DNA from: DATFXF01 sp035258565
GTDB lineage: Bacteria; Acidobacteriota; Terriglobia; Acidiferrales; UBA7541
Direction: 5' to 3'
Assembly (NCBI GenBank): GCA_035258565.1
Contig: DATFXF010000104.1
Coordinates: 1 to 14,351 of the forward strand
DNA: 14,351 nt
Shown: positions 6,888 to 13,975 of the stretch, piece after piece
Position numbering within the stretch: position 1 is the first letter of the stretch
How the letters are laid out: every line of letters begins with the position of its first letter
Translations under genes and position numbers: made by a program
The notes under the pieces: model-generated
What the model was told of the DNA's origin: nothing
The model's input: only the letters and a program-made list of their open reading frames with translations
Databases searched by the model: none

Positions 6888-9014
6888 CTACAGGAAGAGC
6901 GGCGCCATCACGAGCGTGATGGTGCTGAGGAGTTTGATGAGCACGTGCAACGACGGCCCGGCGGTGTCCTTAAACGGGTCGCCCACGGTGTCGCCGACGA
7001 CGGCAGCCTTGTGAGCCTCCGAACCCTTGCCCCCGAGCTGGCCGGTCTCGATGTACTTCTTGGCGTTGTCCCACGCGCCGCCGCCGTTGTTCATCAGCGT
7101 GGCGAGCAGGATGCCGCTGATGGTTCCGACCATGAGCACGGCGGCCACCGATTCGGCGCCGATCGTCGCGTCCTGGGGGGTGGCGAAGAACTTGAAAATG
7201 AACCCCACCGCAACCGGCACGCCGACAGCCAGCAGGCCGGGTACGACCATGGCTTTTAGTGCGCCGATCGTGACGATATCGACACAGCGGCCGTAGTCGG
7301 GCTTAGCCGTGCCCTCCATGATGCCCTTGTTCTCGCGGAACTGGCGGCGCACCTCTTCGATCACGAAATAGGCGGCGTGCCCCACCGCCTTGATCGCAAA
7401 CGCGCTGAACAAAAAGACCAAAGCGGCGCCAATCAGCCCGGCGATAAACACCGGCACCTTGCCAATGTCTACGTGGTTGAATTCGTAGGTCAGCCTGCCC
7501 GTGCGCAGCCGCACAAGTTTCGTCACTTCCTCGAGGTAGGCGGAGAAGAGCAGGAAGGCCGCTAGTGCGGCCGAACCGATGGCGTAGCCCTTGGTGAGCG
7601 CTTTCGTTGTGTTGCCCACCGAATCGAGCCGGTCGGTGCGTTTGCGGATCTCCTCGGGCTGATGGGACATTTCGATGATCCCGCCGGCGTTGTCGGTGAT
7701 GGGCCCAAAGGTGTCCATCGCCAGGATGTAAGCGGCAGTCGAAAGCATGCCCATCGTGGCGATGGCCGTCCCGTAGAGGCCCGCGCCGGAGACATCAGGC
7801 ATGGCTTGCTTGCCGCAGTAGTAGGAGCCCAGAATCGCGGCGGAGATCGCCAGCACCGGCAGGGCCGTGCATTCCATGGCCACGGCAATGCCAGTGATGA
7901 TGTTCGTCGCCGAGCCGGTCACCGAGCTCTGCGCGATGGACCGCACCGGCCGATAGCGATATTCGGTGTAGTACTGCGTGATCCACACAAAAACAAAGCT
8001 ATTCACGATGCCGATCACGCCTGCGGCAAAAAACCACAGATTGTTTTGCAGCAGGAAGCGCACGGCGACATAGAATCCGCCCATGGCCAGGAGTGTCGTC
8101 ACCAAGTAGCCGCGATTCAGCGCGTGCATGGGGTCTTCGCTTTCGTTCTTCAGCCCGACCGTCCAGACGCCCGCGATCGAAGCGATCAGCCCGAAGGCGC
8201 GCGCGACCAGCGGAAAGAAAATCCCCAGAATCCCGAACTTGCCGAATAGGGCCACACCCAGAATCATCGCGCCAATGTTCTCGGCGGCGGTGGATTCGAA
8301 AAGGTCGGCACCGCGGCCGGCGCAGTCCCCCACGTTGTCGCCCACCAGGTCGGCGATCACCGCCGGATTGCGTGGGTCGTCTTCTGGGATGCCAGCTTCG
8401 ACCTTACCCACTAGGTCGGCGCCCACGTCAGCGGCTTTCGTATAGATGCCGCCTCCCAATTGTGCGAACAGCGCAACAAAGCTTGCGCCAAAACCAAAGC
8501 CGACGATCTGATAAGGGATTTCGAGCGGGTTTGCCATCCCGCCGAAGGCGATGAAGATCAGCCCCACGCCGAGCAGCGACATGGCGACCACTGCCAACCC
8601 TGTCACTGCGCCCCCGCGCAGAGCGAGTTGTAGGGCGCGGTTCAGGCTGGTCCGCGCGGCGGAGGCGGCGCGCAGATTGGCGCGGATGGAAACGAACATG
8701 CCTGAAAAGCCGGCGATGCCCGAGCAGATGGCGCCCACGGCGAAGGCCACGGTGGTTTTCCAGGCGAGCTCCATGCCCTTGGTCGACAAGTAGAAGAAAA
8801 AGATGATGGCTCCCAATGCCAGGCTGAGGAGAAAGATCGTCGAATACTGCCGCTTGAGGAAAGCTTCTGCTCCTTCCTTGATGGCGGCGGCGATCTCCTG
8901 CATGCCTGCCGCGCCGGTATCGGCTTTCAGCACTTCGCGGGTGAACAGCGCCGCCATCAGCAGCGATGCTGCGCTCACCAGCATGACAAACCAAACCCAC
9001 CCTTCGGCTGACAT
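6888..9014 (-). CDS. hppA: K+-independent H+-translocating membrane pyrophosphatase
   Basis: This 708-residue multi-pass membrane pyrophosphatase couples PPi hydrolysis to ion pumping across the cytoplasmic membrane. The catalytic signatures are intact: DVGADLVGKVE (196-206), DNVGDCAGRGADLFES (226-241), DNAGG (441-445), GGAWDNAKK (645-653) and GDTVGDPFKDTAGPS (674-688). The subclass-determining segment reads GNTTKALTKGYAIGSA, with Lys471 and Thr474. In this family K+-independent H+-pumps carry Lys and Thr at these two sites, whereas K+-dependent enzymes carry Ala and usually Gly, so a K+-independent proton pump is inferred. I chose the ATG at 9014: it has GGAGGAG just upstream (9017-9023), gives the normal family N-terminus (a short lead into the first membrane helix) and lies about 60 bases past a good promoter. 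An in-frame upstream extension to 9203 would cross that promoter. Confidence 0.97.
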   Translation of the reverse strand: MSAEGWVWFVMLVSAASLLMAALFTREVLKADTGAAGMQEIAAAIKEGAEAFLKRQYSTIFLLSLALGAIIFFFYLSTKGMELAWKTTVAFAVGAICSGIAGFSGMFVSIRANLRAASAARTSLNRALQLALRGGAVTGLAVVAMSLLGVGLIFIAFGGMANPLEIPYQIVGFGFGASFVALFAQLGGGIYTKAADVGADLVGKVEAGIPEDDPRNPAVIADLVGDNVGDCAGRGADLFESTAAENIGAMILGVALFGKFGILGIFFPLVARAFGLIASIAGVWTVGLKNESEDPMHALNRGYLVTTLLAMGGFYVAVRFLLQNNLWFFAAGVIGIVNSFVFVWITQYYTEYRYRPVRSIAQSSVTGSATNIITGIAVAMECTALPVLAISAAILGSYYCGKQAMPDVSGAGLYGTAIATMGMLSTAAYILAMDTFGPITDNAGGIIEMSHQPEEIRKRTDRLDSVGNTTKALTKGYAIGSAALAAFLLFSAYLEEVTKLVRLRTGRLTYEFNHVDIGKVPVFIAGLIGAALVFLFSAFAIKAVGHAAYFVIEEVRRQFRENKGIMEGTAKPDYGRCVDIVTIGALKAMVVPGLLAVGVPVAVGFIFKFFATPQDATIGAESVAAVLMVGTISGILLATLMNNGGGAWDNAKKYIETGQLGGKGSEAHKAAVVGDTVGDPFKDTAGPSLHVLIKLLSTITLVMAPLFL

Positions 9015-9083
9015 GACTCCTCCGCTTGAACCATCCCTCAGGAAAGTTGCAAGGCGTGATGATATCTGATAGGCGAAGCGGAG

Positions 9084-9113
9084 TTTATAGCAAGGATTTC
9101 CCTCCACGGTCAA
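9084..9113 (-). promoter_or_regulatory. Predicted sigma-70 promoter of hppA
   Basis: On the minus strand, TTGACC (9108-9113) and TATAAA (9084-9089) are separated by 18 bases. The predicted start near 9077 gives a leader of about 60 bases. Hexamers and spacing are identical to the promoter in front of the ferritin-like gene. Confidence 0.55.
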
Positions 9114-9210
9114 GAACGTCAGCCGCAGCGCTCGGGCCAGGCTCTGTTCGTCTTGCCCCAGGTGAGTCTCGTTCGCGCCCGAGCTTGGGCTGCAGCGCGT
9201 CAAAGTTCTC

Positions 9211-9219
9211 TGTTAGAAT
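9211..9219 (+). promoter_or_regulatory. Possible extended -10 promoter of the VTT-protein gene
   Basis: TGTTAGAAT (TGn followed by TAGAAT) lies about 33 bases upstream of the ATG at 9252, implying a short leader of about 26 bases. No matching -35 is seen at 16-18 bases. It resembles the element at 1664. Confidence 0.35.
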
Positions 9220-9251
9220 CTTGTTTTTCCATCGCGCGCGACCCCCTGCCG

Positions 9252-9851
9252 ATGAACCTCGACAAGCTTCCTCTCTGGCTGCGAGTGGCAGTCGCCTCTT
9301 CGGGCGGCCTGGGAGTTTTCCTGGTTGCCTTTCTCGATTCCTCCTTCCTCACCTTTCCGGTGATCAACGACCTGCTGGTAATCAGCCTTTCGATGACAAA
9401 CCACGTGAGGATGCCGTACTACGCGCTCATGGCCACCCTGGGCTCGGTGATGGGTTGTGTGGTTCTGTTCTTCGTGGCGCGCAAGGGTGGGGAAGTGGCC
9501 TTCCGCAAGCACGCCGGCGGGCGTGCAGACCGGATTCACGGGTGGGTGGCGCGCAACGGTTTTCTGAGCGTGCTGGTGGCGGCGCTTCTTCCACCGCCGG
9601 CGCCGTTCAAGCTGTTTGTGCTTGCGTCCGGAGTTTTTCGTGTGCCGCTGCGATCGTTTGCGCTGGCGGTGCTCGTGGCGCGGGCGTTGCGGTATCTTGG
9701 GATTGGCTTTCTGGCGGTGCAATATGGCGAGGGGGCCACCCGCTTCGTCTTCGAACACAAACTCGAGGTCGGGTTGATTGGCTTGCTGTTGATTCTGGCG
9801 AGTTATCTCGCGTCCCGCCTGGCCTTTCGCCGCTCGCCGTCCGAGCGCTGA
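9252..9851 (+). CDS. VTT/DedA-type (SNARE-associated) membrane protein
   Basis: This 199-residue integral membrane protein fits the VTT-domain family (PF09335; DedA/YqaA/TVP38 type), whose members are linked to lipid scrambling or flipping and to membrane homeostasis. Visible features: a hydrophobic re-entrant-like segment with VAFLDSSFLTFPVINDLLVI (25-44), a long helix LMATLGSVMGCVVLFFVARKGG (59-80), a Pro-rich segment ALLPPPAPFK (111-120) followed by ASGVFRVPLRSF (125-136), then RALRYLGIGFLAVQYG (144-159) and a final hydrophobic helix (172-187). The start at 9252 is chosen because upstream in-frame codons (from 9153) cross the -10 element and encode an atypical polar extension. No Shine-Dalgarno is evident, so the start is less certain than the family. 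The gene is divergent from hppA and convergent with the YdjM-like gene, whose frame runs antisense through its last 245 bp. Confidence 0.8.
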   Translation: MNLDKLPLWLRVAVASSGGLGVFLVAFLDSSFLTFPVINDLLVISLSMTNHVRMPYYALMATLGSVMGCVVLFFVARKGGEVAFRKHAGGRADRIHGWVARNGFLSVLVAALLPPPAPFKLFVLASGVFRVPLRSFALAVLVARALRYLGIGFLAVQYGEGATRFVFEHKLEVGLIGLLLILASYLASRLAFRRSPSER

Positions 9852-10875
9852 AGTGGGTCGAGGGTTTTCGGCTGTCAGCGCCCCCAGAGCCGTAGTGCAG
9901 TTCTTCGTTCACGACCTGGAGCTGACGGTTGAGCTCGATCACGGCGGAGAATCCGTCTCCAGGGAAGGGCCAAGCGAACCGCAGGTCGCGCAACTGGATG
10001 CGATAGCCTTCGTCGTTCTTCTCTACGCTGGCCTTGGGAAAGCGCGCAAACTGCAGAAAGTCCTGGCCAACTTGGCTCTTCCGCGCCGCCTCGAGTGCAG
10101 GCGAAGGCTCAGGCTTGAAGTCCGTGCGCCCCAGGTCTGGATCGAACCGGTCACCGGGCCCTAGCGGAACTTCGATTTCCTCCAGTGCATTGTCCGTCTC
10201 CACGACTCCGTACCAGGTGAACGGCGTCGTGCCGCTGGGGAAGGCACCCACGACCAGCGGCGTAGCCCCGTGATAGACGCGCGAGCGGAGCACCTCGAGC
10301 GCACGGTCATGGAGTGCCCACCGTGCCCCGATGTAGAGCAGGAGCAAGATCAGCGCGACAACGGCGCCGCGCGCGGCCGCGCGCTGCTTCGGTTTCGCTC
10401 CAATTTCCTCGCCGATCAGGCGAAACAATTCCGGCAGCAGAAGCCCCAGCAGGAGCAGAAGGAGCAGCCAAGGGTCGATCGGGTTAACCAGATCCCAGGC
10501 ATACCATTTCTCGCGGAACGGCCAGAGCAGCTTGACTCCGTAGCTGTTCGTCAAATCGAGTGTGAGGTGCGCTGCTGCGCCGAGAGCGCTCACCCCCAGC
10601 GCAGGCCAAAAGCGGACGGGCGCCGTGGGATGCTTCCGTCCGATCCACGAGAAGACGCTAGAGGTGACGAGTGCGATGGCTGCCGCGGCCACCAGAGAAT
10701 GCGTTCCCGTACGGTGCCCGTGGAGAAACGCGCGTTCTCCTCCGAGCCGGCTCACCCAGTCAAGGTCCGCCGCCAGGCCCGCGGTGACGAGCATCGGCGT
10801 GGCCCTGGGCGTGGCCTTTTCGAGACCCGCACGAGCCAGGGCCATCGACACGAGTGTGTGCGTGATGGGATCCAT
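9607..10875 (-). CDS. YdjM-type metal-dependent membrane hydrolase, read-through C-terminus
   Basis: The start MDPITHTLVSMALA is typical of the YdjM/DUF457 membrane-bound metal-dependent hydrolase family (PF04307). Likely metal-binding motifs are H6, the AADLDW block (35-40), the HGHRTGTHS block (52-60) and AHLTLDLTNSYG (102-113), with D128 and D134 beyond them. Hydrophobic helices lie at about 92-104, 135-150 and 170-183, and a soluble C-terminal domain follows. The reaction is unknown for most members. Similarity to the family ends near residue 332. The remaining 90 or so residues are low-complexity Arg/Ser/Thr/Pro sequence, most of it encoded antisense to the VTT gene. One extra base in the C5 tract at 9881-9885 would end the protein at a TGA at 9875-9877, giving about 333 residues. 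A frameshift or sequencing error is therefore likely, and the real end may be about 9875. It follows the lipid-kinase gene by 10 bp, suggesting an operon. Confidence 0.85.
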   Translation of the reverse strand: MDPITHTLVSMALARAGLEKATPRATPMLVTAGLAADLDWVSRLGGERAFLHGHRTGTHSLVAAAAIALVTSSVFSWIGRKHPTAPVRFWPALGVSALGAAAHLTLDLTNSYGVKLLWPFREKWYAWDLVNPIDPWLLLLLLLGLLLPELFRLIGEEIGAKPKQRAAARGAVVALILLLLYIGARWALHDRALEVLRSRVYHGATPLVVGAFPSGTTPFTWYGVVETDNALEEIEVPLGPGDRFDPDLGRTDFKPEPSPALEAARKSQVGQDFLQFARFPKASVEKNDEGYRIQLRDLRFAWPFPGDGFSAVIELNRQLQVVNEELHYGSGGADSRKPSTHFSARTASGERPGGTRDNSPESTASQSTRPRVCVRRRSGWPPRHIAPPESQSQDTATPAPRAPPAQTIAAAHEKLRTQAQTA

Positions 10876-10885
10876 GGTTTTGCGT

Positions 10886-11830
10886 TTAGCCAGGAGAGTG
10901 GAGAGTTCTCCTCTCCGTCGGAACAACCAGTGTTAGCGCATCGGGCTCGATGCTGAATTCGATGGGCAGCTGCCCCGCGACCTCGCCATCAACTTGCGCG
11001 TAGATGGGCCGATTGTCGAGCGGCTCGCAGCGCAGCCGCGTCGCCTTCAAGAAGTGCACATCGCGCATCCGGCGCAGCTGGCCGAGCCAGATGATCGGCA
11101 CGTACGTCAAGTAGCGAAGCCCGCTGCGTGTCGTACAGGCTGCCAGCTCGAACCCGTCCTCGAACAAATCGGCACCGGTGGTGATGCGGAACGGCCCACC
11201 ATAGTGCTTTGTGCGGCCCACGATCACCAGAGTGGCCTCGAGTTCCCGGCCGTTCGCCGAGGCGCGAAAGCGCGGGAAGTCATAGAGAAACAGCTGCCGG
11301 AAGGCTTCAAACCAGTACGCCAAGATCCCGGCGCGCTGTTTGAGCGCCCAGCTCACCGAGTACACCATCCGAGCGTCAGTGCCGGCGCCGGCTACACAGA
11401 GAAAAAATCGCCGCAACGCCGGTTCGCGCAGGGGGGTGGCCACACCCAGCGCGATGCGCGCTCGTGTGCCTCGCAACACCCATTCCGCCGCCCGCGGAAT
11501 GTCCCAGGGAATGCCCAGCTCTTTCGCCAGAACGTTGGCGGTTCCGGCAGGCAGCACTGCCAGGGGTACCTGGCTGCCGACCAGGCCGTTGACGGCTTCG
11601 TTGACCGTGCCGTCCCCCCCGCAGATGATCACTAACTGGCGTCTCTCTTCGACCGCCAGCCGGGCCAGCCCCGTGGCTGTTCCCATGCCGGTCGTAGCTT
11701 GCAACTCCGACTCTATCCCTGCGCGGGCCAGGATCTTCCGGGCTTGCTCGAGCTGCCGCGTGCGCCGACTCCGGCGTCCCCCGGCGGCCGGGTTATGGAT
11801 GATCACCGCGTTGCGGATTCCGTCTAACAT
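10886..11830 (-). CDS. Diacylglycerol/lipid kinase (YegS/DgkB type)
   Basis: This 314-residue protein has the DAGK catalytic-domain pattern. The phosphate-binding start AVIIHNPAAGG (8-18) is followed by the ATP-binding CGGDGTVNEAVNGL (70-83), LAVLPAGTANVLAKELGI (90-107), the IALG and CVAGAGTDARMV strands (126-156), GADLFEDGFEL (219-229) and the C-terminal QVDGEVAG (279-286). Members use ATP to phosphorylate diacylglycerol or related lipids at the inner face of the membrane; the true lipid substrate is not readable here. The start MLDGIRN is chosen over an upstream frame (to 11965) that would overlap ligA antisense. No good Shine-Dalgarno is present. The gene is divergent from ligA across an 88-bp gap and is followed 10 bp later by the YdjM-like gene. 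Confidence 0.93.
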   Translation of the reverse strand: MLDGIRNAVIIHNPAAGGRRSRRTRQLEQARKILARAGIESELQATTGMGTATGLARLAVEERRQLVIICGGDGTVNEAVNGLVGSQVPLAVLPAGTANVLAKELGIPWDIPRAAEWVLRGTRARIALGVATPLREPALRRFFLCVAGAGTDARMVYSVSWALKQRAGILAYWFEAFRQLFLYDFPRFRASANGRELEATLVIVGRTKHYGGPFRITTGADLFEDGFELAACTTRSGLRYLTYVPIIWLGQLRRMRDVHFLKATRLRCEPLDNRPIYAQVDGEVAGQLPIEFSIEPDALTLVVPTERRTLHSPG

Positions 11831-11870
11831 CCACGTTTGGGCGTCTGCCGGCCGCGGACCGGGCGCATTG

Positions 11871-11876
11871 TATAAT
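11871..11876 (+). promoter_or_regulatory. Predicted -10 box of ligA (shared divergent region)
   Basis: A perfect TATAAT lies 42 bases upstream of the ligA ATG in the 88-bp gap shared with the divergent lipid-kinase gene. No good -35 is seen at 16-18 bases. The same AT-rich patch reads TATTAT on the minus strand and could serve as the -10 for the kinase, so the two promoters may overlap. Confidence 0.45.
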
Positions 11877-11918
11877 AGCCGGCCGCCTCGATGGCCGCGT
11901 TCCGCGGAGGAGTGCCCC

Positions 11919-13937
11919 ATGCCTGCTAGCACGGCGGTGGCCAAAGAAATCGAGCAGTTGCGCAAAAAGATTCGTCACCACGAGTACCTCTACTACGTGC
12001 TCGATGACCCGGAGATCTCCGACGCCGAATTTGACCGTCTGATGAACCGCCTCAAACGCCTCGAGGCGGAGCATCCCGAACTCAAGACGCCCGATTCACC
12101 GACCGAGCGCGTCGGCGGCAGCCCCCGCGAAGGCTTTCAGGCCGTGCGGCACAAGCGGCCGATGCTGAGCCTCGACAACGTGTTTTCCTATGAGGAGTTG
12201 GCTGAGTTTGATCGCCGGGTGCGCAAGCTCGCTGGGCGCGAGCAGGTGGAGTACGTTGCCGAGCATAAGTTCGATGGGCTGAGCATCTCACTGCAATACG
12301 AAGGCGGAATCCTAGTGAGAGGCGTGACGCGAGGCGACGGCACCACCGGCGAGGACGTCACGGCCAACGTCAAGACGATTCGCTCCCTGCCGCTGCGCGT
12401 CGACGGCGCGGAGCTCAAGAAGCTCTCCCTGCCAGCCGACTTTGAAGCGCGCGGCGAGATCATCATGAACCGCAAGGCCTTCGAAGCGCTCAACCGCCAG
12501 CAGGAGGAGCAGGGCGGAAAGCGTTTTGCAAACCCGCGCAGCGCTGCGGCGGGCTCGGTGCGAGTGCTCGACCCCGCAATCACTGCCTCGCGACGGCTGG
12601 ACTTCTACGGTTATCTCCTTTTGGTCGATGGGCGAGTGCCGCTCGAGCGCCAGTCCCACGTGCTCGGGGCCTTGGCCAAACTCCATTTCAAAGTCTGCCC
12701 CGACTGGTCAATCTGCCGCTCCTTCGAAGAGGTGAAGAAGTACTGCGATGTGTGGGAGAAAAAGCGGGAGAAGCTGCCCTATGAGATTGACGGCATTGTG
12801 ATCAAGGTGAACGAAATCGCGCTCCAGGAGGAGCTGGGTTACACGGCAAAGGCGCCCCGCTGGGCGATCGCTTACAAGTATCCGGCGCGCCAGGAGACGA
12901 CGGTTGTTAAAGACATCATCGTGCAGGTGGGCCGCACTGGTGTGCTGACTCCGGTGGCCGTGCTCGAGCCGGTCGAGGTCGGCGGCGTCACTGTAAGCCG
13001 CTCGACCCTACACAATATGGACGAAGTCGAGCGTCTGGGCCTGTGCATCGGCGATAGGGTGCTGATCGAGCGTGCAGGTGAGGTGATCCCGCACATCGTC
13101 AAGGTGGTCCAGGAGGGGAAGAGTCGCCGTGCGTTCCACATGCCCACGAGGTGTCCGGAGTGTGGCAGCCGCATTCACAGGGCCGAGGGCGAAGTGGCCT
13201 ACCGCTGCGTCAACGCCGCCTGCCCGGCCAAGCGCAAGGAGTCGCTACTGCACTTTGCCGGGCGTCACGCCATGAACATTGATGGGCTCGGCGAGAAGAT
13301 CGTGCACCAGTTGGTCGATAAGGGCCTGGTGAAGGACTTTGCCGACCTCTACGCGCTCAAACTTGAGCAGTTGGCTAATCTCGAGCGCATGGGAGAGAAG
13401 TCGGCTCAGAATCTGCTCGACGAAATCGAAGCGAGCAAGAAAAACAGCCTGGCGCGGCTCATCTACGCGCTGGGCATCCGCTTTGTCGGTGAGCGGACGG
13501 GCCAGTTGCTGGCCGAGCACTTTGGCTCACTCGAAAAGCTCGCCGAGGCCAGCAAAGAAGAGCTACTCGAAGTTCCGGAGGTGGGGCCCAAGGTTGCCGA
13601 GAGCATTGTTGAGTTTTTCTCTGAGCCTGCCAACCGCGAGTTGATCAAGAAGCTGAAGCGCGCAGGGCTGAACCTGGTGGAGGAGCGCAGGGCGCCGCGT
13701 GATACGCGCCTGGCCGGGAAAACGTTTGTCTTCACCGGCACGCTTGCGCACCGTACACGCGAGGAAGCTGCCGAGCTGGTCGTCAACCACGGCGGCCAAG
13801 TTTCCTCCTCCGTCAGCAAGAAGACCGACTACGTGGTGGTCGGCAAGGACCCGGGCTCAAAGTACGAGAAAGGCAAATCGCTCGGCGTCAGCATCCTCGA
13901 CGAATCCGCCTTTGAAAAACTGTTGGCCTCGAAATAG
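11919..13937 (+). CDS. ligA: NAD+-dependent DNA ligase LigA
   Basis: This 672-residue protein has the usual LigA length and full domain order. Domain Ia contains HHEYLYYVLDDPEISDAEFD (20-39), the NAD+-contacting region. The adenylation domain has AEHKFDGLSISL with catalytic Lys117 (KxDG) and RGVTRGDGTTGEDVT (134-148), followed by YEIDGIVIKV (288-297). The OB domain is at about 320-402. The four-Cys zinc finger has C412, C415, C430 and C435. Helix-hairpin-helix repeats (about 450-590) include IDGLGEK and EVPEVGPKVAESI. A C-terminal BRCT domain spans about 593-672. It seals nicks in DNA during replication and repair using NAD+. The ATG is fixed by GGAGGAG at 11906-11912, six bases upstream, and by the normal family N-terminus; the open frame extends upstream to 11340 only as antisense of the kinase gene. 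rnpB follows directly. Confidence 0.98.
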   Translation: MPASTAVAKEIEQLRKKIRHHEYLYYVLDDPEISDAEFDRLMNRLKRLEAEHPELKTPDSPTERVGGSPREGFQAVRHKRPMLSLDNVFSYEELAEFDRRVRKLAGREQVEYVAEHKFDGLSISLQYEGGILVRGVTRGDGTTGEDVTANVKTIRSLPLRVDGAELKKLSLPADFEARGEIIMNRKAFEALNRQQEEQGGKRFANPRSAAAGSVRVLDPAITASRRLDFYGYLLLVDGRVPLERQSHVLGALAKLHFKVCPDWSICRSFEEVKKYCDVWEKKREKLPYEIDGIVIKVNEIALQEELGYTAKAPRWAIAYKYPARQETTVVKDIIVQVGRTGVLTPVAVLEPVEVGGVTVSRSTLHNMDEVERLGLCIGDRVLIERAGEVIPHIVKVVQEGKSRRAFHMPTRCPECGSRIHRAEGEVAYRCVNAACPAKRKESLLHFAGRHAMNIDGLGEKIVHQLVDKGLVKDFADLYALKLEQLANLERMGEKSAQNLLDEIEASKKNSLARLIYALGIRFVGERTGQLLAEHFGSLEKLAEASKEELLEVPEVGPKVAESIVEFFSEPANRELIKKLKRAGLNLVEERRAPRDTRLAGKTFVFTGTLAHRTREEAAELVVNHGGQVSSSVSKKTDYVVVGKDPGSKYEKGKSLGVSILDESAFEKLLASK

Positions 13938-13941
13938 TACG

Positions 13942-13969
13942 TTGAGGCTCGTACTCCCCGCGCTATAAT
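13942..13969 (+). promoter_or_regulatory. Predicted sigma-70 promoter of rnpB
   Basis: TTGAGG (13942-13947) and a perfect TATAAT (13964-13969) are separated by 16 bases, directly after the ligA stop at 13937. The predicted start near 13976 matches the expected 5' end of the RNase P RNA. Confidence 0.7.
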
Positions 13970-13975
13970 GTTCGA

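Noticed and set aside
7662..8249. 195-codon plus-strand open frame opposite hppA
   Set aside because: It is antisense to strongly conserved pyrophosphatase sequence, with His/Arg/Asp-rich low-complexity residues typical of a shadow frame.
9015..9203. 63-residue N-terminal extension of HppA
   Set aside because: It crosses the predicted promoter and is not membrane-pump-like. GGAGGAG before the ATG at 9014 decides the start.
11340..11918. 193-residue N-terminal extension of LigA
   Set aside because: It is antisense to the lipid kinase gene. The family start and a strong ribosome-binding site lie at 11919.
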